Source: Colwellia piezophila ATCC BAA-637
Lineage (GTDB): Bacteria; Pseudomonadota; Gammaproteobacteria; Enterobacterales; Alteromonadaceae
DNA length: 64,000 bases
Reading direction: 5' to 3'
Assembly: GCF_000378625.1 (NCBI RefSeq)
Contig: NZ_KB905160.1
Coordinates: 225,552 to 289,551, forward strand
Positions 45,211 to 54,398 of the stretch are shown here, one piece after another. Position 1 is the stretch's first letter. The number at the start of each line of letters is the position of its first letter. The notes beneath the pieces were generated by a model. It was given only the letters and a program-made list of their open reading frames with translations. It was not told where the DNA came from and made no database searches. The position numbers were made by a program, and so were the translations under genes.

Positions 45211-46449
45211 ATGGAAAAATCATCAATAGCACAAAAAAACACAGAAAAATTAACGTCAACTTTAGCTGGGCCGGGTAATAAATGGCAAAGTCCTTTTGCT
45301 TTTTTAGCCATTGCCAGCATTATTATGTCTATAACCTTTGCTGGTTGGATGGCCATGCTCAATAATTTTGTTATTGAACAGGCTGCTTTTACCGGTGCAG
45401 AAATAGGACTATTGCAATCGTTGCGCGAGATCCCCGGATTTTTAGCTTTTACTACCGTGTTTGTCTTGCTCGTTTTTACTGAACAAGTTTTTGCCTTAAT
45501 TTCCCTGTGTGTATTATCAATAGGTGTTGCTATTACCGGGTTATTTCCCAGTATTTATGGCCTTTATGCGACTACGGTATTGATGTCTATCGGTTTCCAT
45601 TATTATGAAACCATCAATACCTCATTAAGTTTACAGTGGTTTAAAAAAGAAGAAGCAGCAGCAAAGCTAGGTCAGTTGATGTCGATTAAGTCAGCCGCTT
45701 CGCTCACCTGTTATGCATTAATCTGGTTAGGATTTAGTGTTTTTTCTACTAGTTACCAAGTGATGTATTTGTTTTTTGGCCTGAGCGGACTACTACTGAC
45801 CTTGTGGCTGGCATTTGCACTGCCTAAATTCCCGATGGAACATGCACAACACAAAAAGATTATTTTAAGAAAGCGTTATAGCTTGTATTACTTACTGACT
45901 TTTTTAGCGGGGGCGCGCCGACAAATATTTGTCGTCTTTGCCGGGTTTTTAATGGTTGAGAAGTTTGGCTATAGTGTGCAAGAAATCACAGTTTTGTATA
46001 TGATAAACCATGTTATTAATTTCTTTCTAGCGCCTAAAATAGGACTTTGGATAGCAAGGGTTGGAGAACGAAAAGCCTTAACCTTTGAATATCTAGGCTT
46101 AATTACCGTATTTGTTGGTTATGCTTTGGTTGAATCTGCCAATATTGCCGCAGTGCTTTATGTCATTGACCATCTGTTTTTTGCTATGGCCATAGCCTTA
46201 AAAACTTATTTCCAAAAAATAGCCGATCCAAAAGATATTGCTTCAAGTGCTGGCGTTAGCTTTAGCATTAATCATATCGCTGCAGTTGTTATACCGGCGA
46301 GTTTTGGTTTAGTTTGGCTATATGATAAATCGATGGTGTTTTATGCCGGAGCGGCTTTTGCTTTACTTTCGTTGACGGCAAGTCAGTTTATTAAAACCGC
46401 CAAACCAATGGCCGAGAGTGAACAATATAACGCTAAGCTAACTGAGTAG
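45211..46449 (+). CDS. MFS transporter, divergent from AraC regulator
   Basis: A 412-residue major facilitator with about 12 hydrophobic helices, starting after a polar cytoplasmic N-terminus of about 25 residues. The central cytoplasmic loop is near residues 205-225 (EHAQHKKIILRKRYS). Clear family motif of the first half is weak; the helix 1-2 region reads FAGWMAMLNNFVIEQAAFTGAEIGLLQSLREIPGFLAF. The substrate cannot be told; pairing with a cupin-type AraC regulator suggests inducible efflux or uptake of a small organic molecule. A terminator follows. Confidence 0.9.
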   Translation: MEKSSIAQKNTEKLTSTLAGPGNKWQSPFAFLAIASIIMSITFAGWMAMLNNFVIEQAAFTGAEIGLLQSLREIPGFLAFTTVFVLLVFTEQVFALISLCVLSIGVAITGLFPSIYGLYATTVLMSIGFHYYETINTSLSLQWFKKEEAAAKLGQLMSIKSAASLTCYALIWLGFSVFSTSYQVMYLFFGLSGLLLTLWLAFALPKFPMEHAQHKKIILRKRYSLYYLLTFLAGARRQIFVVFAGFLMVEKFGYSVQEITVLYMINHVINFFLAPKIGLWIARVGERKALTFEYLGLITVFVGYALVESANIAAVLYVIDHLFFAMAIALKTYFQKIADPKDIASSAGVSFSINHIAAVVIPASFGLVWLYDKSMVFYAGAAFALLSLTASQFIKTAKPMAESEQYNAKLTE

Positions 46450-46481
46450 TGCAGCAAATAGCGAAGCGAAAAGTAGTTGAT

Positions 46482-46505
46482 AACCAGCCTGTTGGCTGGT
46501 TTTTT
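46482..46505 (+). terminator. Terminator after the MFS gene
   Basis: aaccagcc and ggctggtt pair around tgtt and are followed by a T-run. Confidence 0.9.
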
Positions 46506-46560
46506 GTTGGTGCGACTAAGCTGTTTATTAACGTATAATCCCAACTAAATAGTGCGACAG

Positions 46561-47451
46561 TTAATTGCCTAGTGCGGCTTTTAAAAACTGATAAAAGCAC
46601 TGAATACGGGCACTGTGTTTTAAATCTTTATGATAAACGAACCAAATGCTCTCATCTTTATTGGGAATATCTAAGTCCATATTTACTATTGATGGATTCA
46701 AACGCGCTTGGTGCTCACCTAGAGGACCAATGCCTATACCGGCAACGACTGCATCATGAATATCAGGGAAGTGGTTACTTTGAAACACTATTCTATTTTT
46801 ATCTATTTTATCAACTATGTAGCTAACAAACGGAATACGGTATTTTTCCGGTGTCGGTAGTGCCCAATTGTGCTGATTAAACTCATCTACTGAGTTTGGC
46901 TTGCCATATTCATCGACATAACTTTGTGACGCATAATAAGCCGTCCGTAATTGACTCAGCTCTTTAACTACAAGGTCAACACCCGAAGGGCTAGGGCCTG
47001 CTCGTAAGGACACATGAGCAGCACCAGAGTCTAGCGGGATAATGTCATCAGTAGAAATAAGTTTAAGGCGAATCTTAGGGTATTGCTCTCTAAATGCTTT
47101 TAATGCTGGCGTTATAACCGGAGAGAATGAACTCACCGTTGTGATCCTAAGTTCGCCACTAATATCCCCTTCGACATTTTGCAATTTATTTTCTAAGCTG
47201 GAAAACTTGGCCAACATTTCCGGCATTTCATCCATTAACAAGTAACCAGCATCGGTAAGTTTATAGCCACGCTGGTGGCGAATAAATAGTTTTACTTCCA
47301 GTGCTTGCTCTAATTGATTTATGCGCCTTAATACCGTGGCATGATTTATTCTAAGGGATATGCCCGCTTGGCTTAAACTGCCATCAATAGCGACCTGGTA
47401 AGCTATTTTATAATCATCCCACGAAATATCTTTCAAGACAGCGCTCTCCAT
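46561..47451 (-). CDS. LysR-type regulator, divergent from cytochrome b561-yceI
   Basis: A 296-residue LysR protein: helix-turn-helix about residues 10-70 (DDYKIAYQVAIDGSLSQAGISLRINHATVLRRINQLEQAL) and an effector domain from about 95 (GELRITTVSSFSPVITPAL). Conserved KLFIRHQRGYKLTDAG marks the wing. It is divergent from the cytochrome b561-yceI operon with 194 bp between the starts. A perfect inverted repeat lies 24 bp ahead of its start, so autoregulation and control of the operon are likely. Confidence 0.94.
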   Translation of the reverse strand: MESAVLKDISWDDYKIAYQVAIDGSLSQAGISLRINHATVLRRINQLEQALEVKLFIRHQRGYKLTDAGYLLMDEMPEMLAKFSSLENKLQNVEGDISGELRITTVSSFSPVITPALKAFREQYPKIRLKLISTDDIIPLDSGAAHVSLRAGPSPSGVDLVVKELSQLRTAYYASQSYVDEYGKPNSVDEFNQHNWALPTPEKYRIPFVSYIVDKIDKNRIVFQSNHFPDIHDAVVAGIGIGPLGEHQARLNPSIVNMDLDIPNKDESIWFVYHKDLKHSARIQCFYQFLKAALGN

Positions 47452-47474
47452 TTAGGGTGCAGTTACTATTATGA

Positions 47475-47494
47475 GTTGTGCATATTTGCACAAC
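47475..47494. promoter_or_regulatory. Perfect inverted repeat upstream of the LysR gene, likely operator
   Basis: gttgtgca and tgcacaac are perfect inverted arms around tatt. The centre fits the LysR box T-N11-A within a dyad. It is 24 bp from the LysR start and about 150 bp from the cytochrome gene. Confidence 0.6.
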
Positions 47495-47645
47495 AGTTTC
47501 GCATTTATTGGTATTTTTTAATAGGCTTTAGTTCGATATAGTAGCGTTAACGTTGATGGTGACTTTGGTAGTTAAAGTTAACAGGGTTGGCCATAGCGAG
47601 CTAACTAACTAAAATAGATAAATAAAAAGCGAAAGAGAAAATAGT

Positions 47646-48245
47646 ATGAGTACGAGCATAATAAAGAACACCGAAAATAGTTATGGCCTAGTTGCCATTG
47701 CTCTGCATTGGGTGATGGCGCTAATTATATTTTCCCTATTTGGCCTAGGCTTATACATGGTAGAGCTGACTTATTATGATGCTTGGTACAAAGGCTCACT
47801 CGATTTACATAAGAGTATTGGTATGACTTTGTTCATTATTTTTATGCTGAGAGTTTTTTGGCGAATGGTAAATGTCACACCAAAAAATGCAGATCAATCT
47901 GTCAGTAAGTTAGCAGTCAATGCAGCACATTATGCTCACCTTGCACTTTATGCCCTGATGGCGTTTTTGATGATAGCGGGTTATTTGATTTCGACCGCCG
48001 ATGGCCGAGCAATTGATGTTTTTGGTCTGTTTTCAGTGCCGGCAATGCCGATTAGTTTTACTAACCAAGAAGATATCGCCGGCAATATTCATGAAATACT
48101 TGCTTGGACATTAATTATATTTAGTGTCGGTCATGGCCTGGCGGCCTTTAAACATCACTTTATCAATAAAAATAATACCTTAGTGCGGATGCTAAAAGTA
48201 TCTGGCAGTAATAACAGCACAACTAAATCAATAACTAAACGTTAA
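47646..48245 (+). CDS. Cytochrome b561 (YceJ-like)
   Basis: Diheme membrane cytochrome with four hydrophobic helices in 199 residues. Likely heme-ligating histidines: IALHWVMALI (first helix), LDLHKSIGMTLF (second), HYAHLALYALMAF (third), EILAWTLIIFSVGHGLAAFKHHF (fourth). It probably passes electrons between quinone and a periplasmic partner. yceI follows 73 bp downstream in the same direction; the cybB/yceJ-yceI pair is a known arrangement. Confidence 0.93.
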   Translation: MSTSIIKNTENSYGLVAIALHWVMALIIFSLFGLGLYMVELTYYDAWYKGSLDLHKSIGMTLFIIFMLRVFWRMVNVTPKNADQSVSKLAVNAAHYAHLALYALMAFLMIAGYLISTADGRAIDVFGLFSVPAMPISFTNQEDIAGNIHEILAWTLIIFSVGHGLAAFKHHFINKNNTLVRMLKVSGSNNSTTKSITKR

Positions 48246-48318
48246 ATAATCCAATTAACTCAATCAAAAAACTTACTATTAATTAACTTTATATTAGTAA
48301 AAAGACAAGGAATATCAC

Positions 48319-48918
48319 ATGAAAAAGACACTATTAACAACCCTAATTACCACCACTTTATTGGCTAGCTCACTATTTGTCAGCTTAGCTGCTAGTACAG
48401 CGCAAGCGGCAAATTATAAAGTAGACGTAAAAGGCGCCCATGCTTTTGTCCAGTTTAAAATAAAACATCTTGGTTATAGCTGGCTATTAGGGCGTTTTAA
48501 TACCTTTGACGGTGACTTTACCTATGATGAGCAAGCACCTAACAAGGCAAAAATTAATATAGAAATTGATACCCGCAGTTTAGATTCGAATCATGCAGAA
48601 CGTGATAAGCATCTTAAAGGTAAAGATTTTTTAGATGTTAGCCGCTTTCCAAAAGCAACATTCATCAGCCAAAGCATTAAATTTAGTGATAAAGAAAAGG
48701 CTGTGGTAACCGGAGAATTTACCTTAAAAGGTGTGACTAATACCATTTCCTTCCCTATCGTTAAAATTGGTGCAGGGCAAGATCCTTGGGGCGGTTACCG
48801 TGCCGGATTTTCAGGTACAGTAAGTTTAAAACTTAGCGATTACGGTATTACTTATAATTTAGGTCCAGCATCTACTCATGTAGAAATGGCTTTGCATATT
48901 GAAGGGGTGCGTATTTAG
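48319..48918 (+). CDS. yceI: YceI-family periplasmic lipid-binding protein
   Basis: Periplasmic beta-barrel that binds an isoprenoid such as ubiquinone-type lipid in its hydrophobic core. Signal peptide to about AQAA (residue 32). The family pattern is complete: YKVDVKGAHAFVQFKIKHLGYSWLLGRFNTFDGDFTYD, HAERDKHLKGKDFLDVSRFPKATFIS, GEFTLKGVTNTISFPI and FSGTVSLKLSDYGI. 199 residues, close to E. coli YceI (191). Role possibly as electron or quinone chaperone with the upstream cytochrome b561. A terminator follows. Confidence 0.95.
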   Translation: MKKTLLTTLITTTLLASSLFVSLAASTAQAANYKVDVKGAHAFVQFKIKHLGYSWLLGRFNTFDGDFTYDEQAPNKAKINIEIDTRSLDSNHAERDKHLKGKDFLDVSRFPKATFISQSIKFSDKEKAVVTGEFTLKGVTNTISFPIVKIGAGQDPWGGYRAGFSGTVSLKLSDYGITYNLGPASTHVEMALHIEGVRI

Positions 48919-49292
48919 CGAACCAGCTTGGGTATATATTTTAAAAGCCAGTTTATAACTGGCTTTTTTATGCTACTTCGAATAAAAACAGTTTGATAAA
49001 TAGCTGCTGAATTTATCTCAACATCATTATTGCCGCCTATTATTCCCCCTGCATTGCATTTTGCAAAACAGTTGCAATTTGAGCAACTACTGCCAACAAC
49101 TATCTACTCAAATAAAAACATAATTCTGCTAAGAGGCAGATAAATAAAGTGATATATAAAAATAAACTGATGAGTTTTACTTTGGTATACCAATTGCAAC
49201 CTAGCTATTACTCAGCATTAACCCAATTTTAGATCTATAGAGTCAGTGTCTATTTATTATTTACTTTTATATTTCCAGGGTAAGGAGATCAT
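48919..49292. other. 374-bp intergenic region before the signalling cluster
   Basis: After the yceI terminator the sequence is AT-rich and must contain the promoter of the response-regulator gene. A taaggaga ribosome site is at 49280, close to the ATG at 49293. No repeat or open frame recognised. Confidence 0.5.
48943..48969 (+). terminator. Terminator after yceI
   Basis: aaaagccagt and actggctttt pair over a short loop; T-run follows. Confidence 0.9.
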
Positions 49293-50147
49293 ATGTTAAG
49301 AGAAAAGAGTATCCTCATCGTTGATGATGAAGAAGGCGTTAGACAAACGCTTAAAAGAGGTATCCATCGCCAGTTTAATAAAGGCTGCAAACGAGTATCA
49401 ATTAGCGAGGCCGGTAACGGTAAAGAAGCTATAGCCATCGCTAACAACTTTCCTCCCGATTTAATTCTTATGGATATTCGCATGCCGGTTATGGATGGAT
49501 TAAAAGCTTGCCAAATTTTAAGAAGTGATAGTAAATTTGCCTCTACCATGATCATTATGCTGACCTGCGAAATAACCGAAGAAAGTGCTGGTTTACTCTC
49601 GGGCGCAGATGATTACATCATAAAGCCCTTTGATATAAAAACCTTACTCATTCGTATCGAAAGAGGCCTATTTAAACAAGGAGCAATGGGTCCAGTCTCC
49701 TATGCGGAAAGCGATGGTGTTTTATCTAAAAATTACTTTGTAGAAAGTTGGTTAAATTATGAAATAGCCAGAGCAAAACGTTATCAACACCCTTTAAGTT
49801 TACTGTTAGTAAAAATTGAATCAATAAATGACAAACAAGGAGCTAAAAGTAGGGACTTAGAAGTGATAAAGCTATTAAAACGTAGGGCATCTGATCCCTT
49901 GATAAAGTGGGGTGAGAAGACCTTTGCTATTTTACTGATTGAAACCTGTGCCGAAGATGCAGTTTTACTTGCTAAGCGTATCATCTGGTTAGTTCAAAAA
50001 AGTCCAAATCTTTCACCGCCTAATTTAGGTATTGCTAACTTAGAAGACACCTTTACTGATGATTTAATTATCAATGCCGAGTACTCCTTAGCGGCTTCAA
50101 TAGCTAGCGGAAATGTTGTCCTTAATAGGTTGGCGGTAAGTTTGTAA
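49293..50147 (+). CDS. Response regulator with a decayed GGDEF domain
   Basis: A 284-residue regulator. The receiver domain (1-125) is intact: acidic pocket DDEEG near residue 12-14, phospho-aspartate 61 in LILMDIRMPVMDG, and the lysine in YIIKPFD. The C-terminal domain (about 145-284) has a GGDEF-like fold pattern (ARAKRYQHPLSLLLVKIESIN, then LIKWGEKTFAILLIETCAEDAVLLAKRI). The catalytic GGDEF motif is replaced by WGEKTF and the metal-binding DxD/N motif is KIESIN, so cyclase activity is unlikely. It may bind c-di-GMP, or act as a protein docking domain. First gene of a cluster with a histidine kinase. Confidence 0.88.
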   Translation: MLREKSILIVDDEEGVRQTLKRGIHRQFNKGCKRVSISEAGNGKEAIAIANNFPPDLILMDIRMPVMDGLKACQILRSDSKFASTMIIMLTCEITEESAGLLSGADDYIIKPFDIKTLLIRIERGLFKQGAMGPVSYAESDGVLSKNYFVESWLNYEIARAKRYQHPLSLLLVKIESINDKQGAKSRDLEVIKLLKRRASDPLIKWGEKTFAILLIETCAEDAVLLAKRIIWLVQKSPNLSPPNLGIANLEDTFTDDLIINAEYSLAASIASGNVVLNRLAVSL

Positions 50148-50215
50148 ACCCTAATTTATATTGGTTGCTTTTTATTCGATAACTTATAAATCTTTATGTG
50201 CTAGTAGGGGGAGCT

Positions 50216-51217
50216 ATGAAACCTTTGTCATCTATTTTTGTAGGATTGTTTTTAACGTTTGTATTGCTAACTTGGTCAGTGCATTGTTATGCCACTTTTA
50301 CCCAAAACCTCAGATGGAGTATAGATGGCAGTGCACGCTTGAACCATAACCAAGCTTTAGATAATACTAGTCGAATTTATGCTTTAGGTTTAGATACCCA
50401 TAAAGTCTTTACGTACGCCAATGGTGATATTGGTTATGGCGTAGCGCAGGTTTACTGGACTAAATTATCTAACCATATACCTGTACCTTTTTTATTTACT
50501 TCTAAAGATGATAGTGAGTTTATTATCAGAGAGGCGCACCTCAATTTTACTGCGGGTCCCAACTGGTTGCCTAATGTTCGAGTCGGTCACTTTACTTTAC
50601 CTTTCGGCTTGGAAGAGAGTATTGATACCAATGGTCGCTTACTTGATTACTATCATGGTAAAAACTTGGGCACAAAGCTCGATTGGGGGCTTAGCCTCAA
50701 CAAAGTAATAAGACAAATAGAATATAACGTGAGTTACACCCTCGGTGGTAAAGACAAGGCAAAATCAGTTGACGGCTCTTATGCGGTCACCGGGCGAATA
50801 GGTTCATTAAGTCATCTTGACTTTGTGCTTGGTTTATCCATTTTTGATGGCAAGATTGATAATGTATCAAGACAAAGGTTGGCACTCGATTGGCAGTATT
50901 ACTGGGGTACATGGGGACTCTTAGGTGAGTTAGCATTAGGTAAAGATAATAAACAACCACAGGGATGGCAAAACGAAAAGTACAATTTAGTTGAGCTAAA
51001 TAAATCCGCCGTTAATGAGCAACTAAAATTATATGGCCAGTTCATCATTAGGGATAAGGAATTTCAAGCAAGTGCAAATAAACTAATCAATATTGGCTTT
51101 AGTTATCAATTTAATACTCAGTTAGAGTTTAGCATGTCCGGGGGGCTGCAAATTAATAGCCCAGCAAGCGGTAAAAAACAACAATTGGCTAGAGCGCAAA
51201 TAAGGTATAGGTACTAA
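50216..51217 (+). CDS. Outer-membrane beta-barrel protein in a two-component cluster
   Basis: A 333-residue exported protein. The ATG at 50216 is used because aggggga stands at ideal spacing; an upstream GTG at 50198 lacks it. Signal peptide ends about SVHCYA (residue 25). The mature part is made of alternating polar/hydrophobic strands, for example LRWSIDGSARLNHNQ, DGSYAVTGRIGSLSHLDFVLGLSIFDGKI, and closes in RAQIRYRY with an aromatic C-terminal residue, all marks of an outer-membrane barrel. The stretch NVRVGHFTLPFGLEES resembles phosphate-porin/OprO-type barrels. It sits between response regulator and kinase, with 2 bp to the next gene, so it is part of the same regulatory unit. Confidence 0.8.
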   Translation: MKPLSSIFVGLFLTFVLLTWSVHCYATFTQNLRWSIDGSARLNHNQALDNTSRIYALGLDTHKVFTYANGDIGYGVAQVYWTKLSNHIPVPFLFTSKDDSEFIIREAHLNFTAGPNWLPNVRVGHFTLPFGLEESIDTNGRLLDYYHGKNLGTKLDWGLSLNKVIRQIEYNVSYTLGGKDKAKSVDGSYAVTGRIGSLSHLDFVLGLSIFDGKIDNVSRQRLALDWQYYWGTWGLLGELALGKDNKQPQGWQNEKYNLVELNKSAVNEQLKLYGQFIIRDKEFQASANKLINIGFSYQFNTQLEFSMSGGLQINSPASGKKQQLARAQIRYRY

Positions 51218-51219
51218 TT

Positions 51220-51828
51220 ATGAACAAACTTCATATGGTATTAGCACTGACTTTACTCGTACTGCTATTACTACCTGGAAAGGTTAACGCCATCGCTTAT
51301 TGCTCCTTACGTGACCCGGTTGCGCAAATAGCACAGCTTTATCCGCAAAAAACTAATCAACTATCTATCGTTAAAACCGTTGATGATAACATTCGCTCTC
51401 AAGTACAAGTTGCACTGCCTAGTAATGACTTACACTTTAGTGAACTCGGACGACATACCCTATATATCGCTATGTTGGGTAAGCAACCCCTAGGTTATGT
51501 CCATGTAAGATCAGAGCAAAGTGATTGGGGCTTGGTAGAAATAGTGTGGGCAATTGATAAAGACTTAAGAATAAGTAACTTTGTTTTTCAACGCTGTAGA
51601 AGTCCTAAAAAGAAAATTGCCCAAAAAAGCGATTTTAAAGCCATATTTATTGGCAAAAACTATCGAGAATTGAAAGCACTATTAAGTGCTGATGGTATTA
51701 CGGCAAAGAAAAGCGTATTAAATAATGCGCAAGGCGCTGCTGAGTTAGCCAATGTTGTTTTAATGTGTGCTTTGAAAACCCTGTTACTGACCGAAATGTT
51801 ATGGGGAGAGGACTTGGAAAAGCTATAG
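51220..51828 (+). CDS. Exported protein of unknown function (signalling cluster)
   Basis: A 202-residue protein with a signal peptide of about 24 residues (LVLLLLPGKVNA). The mature protein contains TLYIAMLGKQPLGYVHVRSEQSDWGLVEIVWAIDKDLRISNFVFQRCRSP, which faintly recalls FMN-binding (NosR/RnfG-type) periplasmic domains in spacing, and three cysteines (AYCSL, QRCRS, LMCAL). No firm family is recognised. The gene starts 2 bp after the barrel stop and 118 bp before the histidine kinase, so it probably works with them in the periplasm. Confidence 0.65.
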   Translation: MNKLHMVLALTLLVLLLLPGKVNAIAYCSLRDPVAQIAQLYPQKTNQLSIVKTVDDNIRSQVQVALPSNDLHFSELGRHTLYIAMLGKQPLGYVHVRSEQSDWGLVEIVWAIDKDLRISNFVFQRCRSPKKKIAQKSDFKAIFIGKNYRELKALLSADGITAKKSVLNNAQGAAELANVVLMCALKTLLLTEMLWGEDLEKL

Positions 51829-51849
51829 TTGTAGTAACGGTTTTATTTA

Positions 51850-51876
51850 TATATCCGTTACCAATCAAAGTGCAGG
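51850..51876 (+). repeat. Short dispersed motif, copy before the histidine kinase
   Basis: 27 bases starting tatatccgttacc match 59236-59262 with two differences; the shared part ends in aaagtgcagg. It lies between the exported protein and the kinase. Confidence 0.7.
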
Positions 51877-51946
51877 ACTCAGCTGGAATTAGAAACCCGC
51901 ATTTTGAAGTATCGTGGCTATATAACTAAACAATGGCAAATTAATT

Positions 51947-53920
51947 ATGAAAATCTCTAATTATAATCAGCTATTAGCAATATCGACACTGCTCTCTGGT
52001 GTAGTTATTTTTGCAAGCCTTTGGCATCAATATCAAAAGGTGGAGCAAATATCTCGGGCACATTACGAGTCACGTTTGTTGGTACAAACCATTGAACATG
52101 TATTTACTATGTCGCAACTTTGGTTAACCACACAAGACTTACTGTTTTCTGGTCGACAAACGTATTTAGCAAAAGGTATAAAAGTTCAATCGGAACAGCT
52201 TAAGAAAACACTGCTCTTGGTTAAAATAAAAAGCTCTAACAAAAATGATAAAAATTTAGTGCAGGCTTTGATTACTAGCATTGAACTAAATGATGATATC
52301 GTCAATTTCTTTGTCAATATTTCAAGAGAAGATAATAAGTTTTGGCAAGCTAGGGTTGCTGAATCTGACCAAATAACTACGCGTTATGTTAGTAACTTAG
52401 AACTATTATCAACACAGGTTTTGACGGATAATAACGCCTTAAGTAAGCTGACTAAGAGAGCCTCGGGCAACTTTATCAAGCTGTCCTTATTAGTGGTTTC
52501 TTTATATTTATTCGTTATCGTATTTACGGTAAGTAGTTTTAGTAAATATATAGTAAAACCCATCGAAAATATTACTGCTTTAGCTCAACAGGCTGCATCT
52601 GAAGATGTGATTGTTGAGTTTAGACAAACCCGAGCTCCTACTGAAGTCATAACCTTATCAAAAGCTATTCAGCACTTTACTCAACATATCACCATGGCAA
52701 AAAAACGAGCTGAGTTAGATAGGCTTAACGTTATTAAGGCAAATGATAAAGCCAATATTATTATGGATACCATACCTTGTTCGGTACTGCTGGTTGATGA
52801 TAAAGGTCTGATAAAAGAGTGCAATATAGAAACTGAAAAATTATTGCTAAGTAACAAAAATGATATTATTGATAAGCCAGTGTCAAATTTTGTCCCTGCG
52901 TTAGCAACATTAGATGGTCAGTTTGATAGTGAAATAGTGTTAAGAAACATGGAGGAATCTTTACTCGCTCCTCGATTTGAACACCCACACATTGAATTCT
53001 CTGGCCGGAAAATTGTTATTATGGGAGGGGTTAATTATTTAATTACGCTGAATGATATTAACGAAAGGAAACAGAGCCAAAAAGCATTGTCTTCATTAAA
53101 TGAACAGTTAATAAATGCAGAGAAGCTTGCTTCCATAGGGCAATTATCTGCAGGTATAGCCCATGAAATTAATAATCCAGTAGGTTATATTCGCAGTAAC
53201 TTGGATGTACTTAATGACTACTTTAATCCATTAATAACGTATATCGAATTAACAAAAAATCCGGACAACAAAAATGCGGCCGAAGTTTTTTTCAAAAAGG
53301 AAGATTTAAGTTTTATTCTCGATGATATTGAACCCTTAATCGCATCCTCTTTAGAAGGCGCGGCAAGAGTAAGTAAAATAATTAAAGACTTAGGGAATTA
53401 TGCCCATATTGACGATAAACTGCCTGAAGCAATCCCCATTGATGAATTAATAGAAAAAAGTCTGACCTTAGTCGCGAATGAACTTAAATACAAAGTAGAA
53501 ATAACCAAACGGCTAGAAGCTAACGCCAGTGTTATGGGCTTTCCACAAAAATTATTGCAAGTGTTTATTAATATGCTTGTAAATGCTTCTCACGCTATTG
53601 AAACTCAAGGCAGTATTTGTATTTCGTCACGTGTTGTTAAACAAGAAATTAATGTTTGTTTTGCAGACGATGGCTCTGGTATTCCCCAAGAGCACCTGAA
53701 AAGTATTTTTGATCCCTTTTTTACCACTAAGCCTGTAGGCAAAGGCACCGGTTTAGGGCTTCATATCGTACGATTAATTATTGAAGATCACCAGGGTCGT
53801 ATTGATGTTAGCTCAAAGGTTGGAGAGGGTAGTCAGTTCAATATTTATTTACCTATTCATCATGCGGACCTCATTAAAAACAAAACATTTCAAGTAACGG
53901 ATAGACTAGGTATTAGTTAA
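51947..53920 (+). CDS. Sensor histidine kinase (PAS-HisKA-HATPase)
   Basis: A 657-residue membrane kinase. Helix about 8-27, a periplasmic helical sensor to about 170, second helix about 177-198, HAMP (about 200-250, [20 protein letters not shown]), a PAS domain (about 275-370, [22 protein letters not shown]), then the dimerisation domain with histidine 406 in [19 protein letters not shown]. The ATPase boxes are [17 protein letters not shown] (N), DDGSGIP (G1), [10 protein letters not shown] (F) and [11 protein letters not shown] (G2). No receiver domain is attached. The partner is most likely the response regulator at the start of this cluster. Confidence 0.93.
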   Translation: MKISNYNQLLAISTLLSGVVIFASLWHQYQKVEQISRAHYESRLLVQTIEHVFTMSQLWLTTQDLLFSGRQTYLAKGIKVQSEQLKKTLLLVKIKSSNKNDKNLVQALITSIELNDDIVNFFVNISREDNKFWQARVAESDQITTRYVSNLELLSTQVLTDNNALSKLTKRASGNFIKLSLLVVSLYLFVIVFTVSSFSKYIVKPIENITALAQQAASEDVIVEFRQTRAPTEVITLSKAIQHFTQHITMAKKRAELDRLNVIKANDKANIIMDTIPCSVLLVDDKGLIKECNIETEKLLLSNKNDIIDKPVSNFVPALATLDGQFDSEIVLRNMEESLLAPRFEHPHIEFSGRKIVIMGGVNYLITLNDINERKQSQKALSSLNEQLINAEKLASIGQLSAGIAHEINNPVGYIRSNLDVLNDYFNPLITYIELTKNPDNKNAAEVFFKKEDLSFILDDIEPLIASSLEGAARVSKIIKDLGNYAHIDDKLPEAIPIDELIEKSLTLVANELKYKVEITKRLEANASVMGFPQKLLQVFINMLVNASHAIETQGSICISSRVVKQEINVCFADDGSGIPQEHLKSIFDPFFTTKPVGKGTGLGLHIVRLIIEDHQGRIDVSSKVGEGSQFNIYLPIHHADLIKNKTFQVTDRLGIS

Positions 53921-53987
53921 GGCTAAGTATTGCCCATGAAATACCTGCTATGTACCCAAGCTAATTAAGGCTTCATCTTCATGTAGT

Positions 53988-54026
53988 TTGAGTATAGTAA
54001 CCATGCTACAAATAATGTAGCATGGT
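53988..54026 (+). promoter_or_regulatory. Promoter with overlapping operator for the HxlR-nudC operon
   Basis: A -35-like ttgagt (53988-53993) and a -10-like aataat (54011-54016) are 17 bp apart. The -10 is in the loop of a perfect inverted repeat: accatgctac (54000-54009) and gtagcatggt (54017-54026). A regulator bound here would block the promoter. The HxlR protein encoded 19 bp downstream is the natural candidate. Confidence 0.55.
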
Positions 54027-54044
54027 GTTTTCATTAATGTAGAA

Positions 54045-54398
54045 ATGACCATGACCATACCCCTTCCAGGTGGCCAAGTACGCGGTTCTAAAACCGGTAA
54101 GCCTATTATGGCTTTACTCGATTTACTTGGTCGAACATGGGCGTTAGGTATTATTTGGCATCTGCATAGTGGTCCAGCAACCTTTAGAGAGTTGCAACAG
54201 CGCTGTGAGAAAATCTCTCCTACCTTGTTAAATACTCGACTAAAAGAACTCAAGACACTGCAGCTTATTGAAAGCCAACAAGCTGGTTATCAATTATCAC
54301 CCCAAGGTGTTGACTTATTTGACATAATATCTCCTTTGGGTAATTGGTCATCTCAATGGGCACAAGCACTTATGGATGAAAGTAAATCATGTCATTAG
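54045..54398 (+). CDS. HxlR-type winged-helix regulator
   Basis: A 117-residue one-domain DNA-binding protein of the HxlR (MarR-like) family. The domain spans about residues 22-108: LLGRTWALGIIWHLHSGPATFRELQQRCEKISPTLLNTRLKELKTLQLIES, with the wing QAGYQLSPQGVDLFDII. Unlike many HxlR sensors it has no N-terminal cysteine. The stop overlaps the start of nudC by 10 bases, so both are translated from one mRNA. An inverted repeat over the promoter suggests autoregulation, and so regulation of nudC. Confidence 0.9.
   Translation: MTMTIPLPGGQVRGSKTGKPIMALLDLLGRTWALGIIWHLHSGPATFRELQQRCEKISPTLLNTRLKELKTLQLIESQQAGYQLSPQGVDLFDIISPLGNWSSQWAQALMDESKSCH

Noticed and set aside
53948-54253. Minus-strand frame of 101 residues
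   Set aside because: Antisense to the HxlR gene, whose helix-turn-helix pattern and overlap with nudC are convincing.
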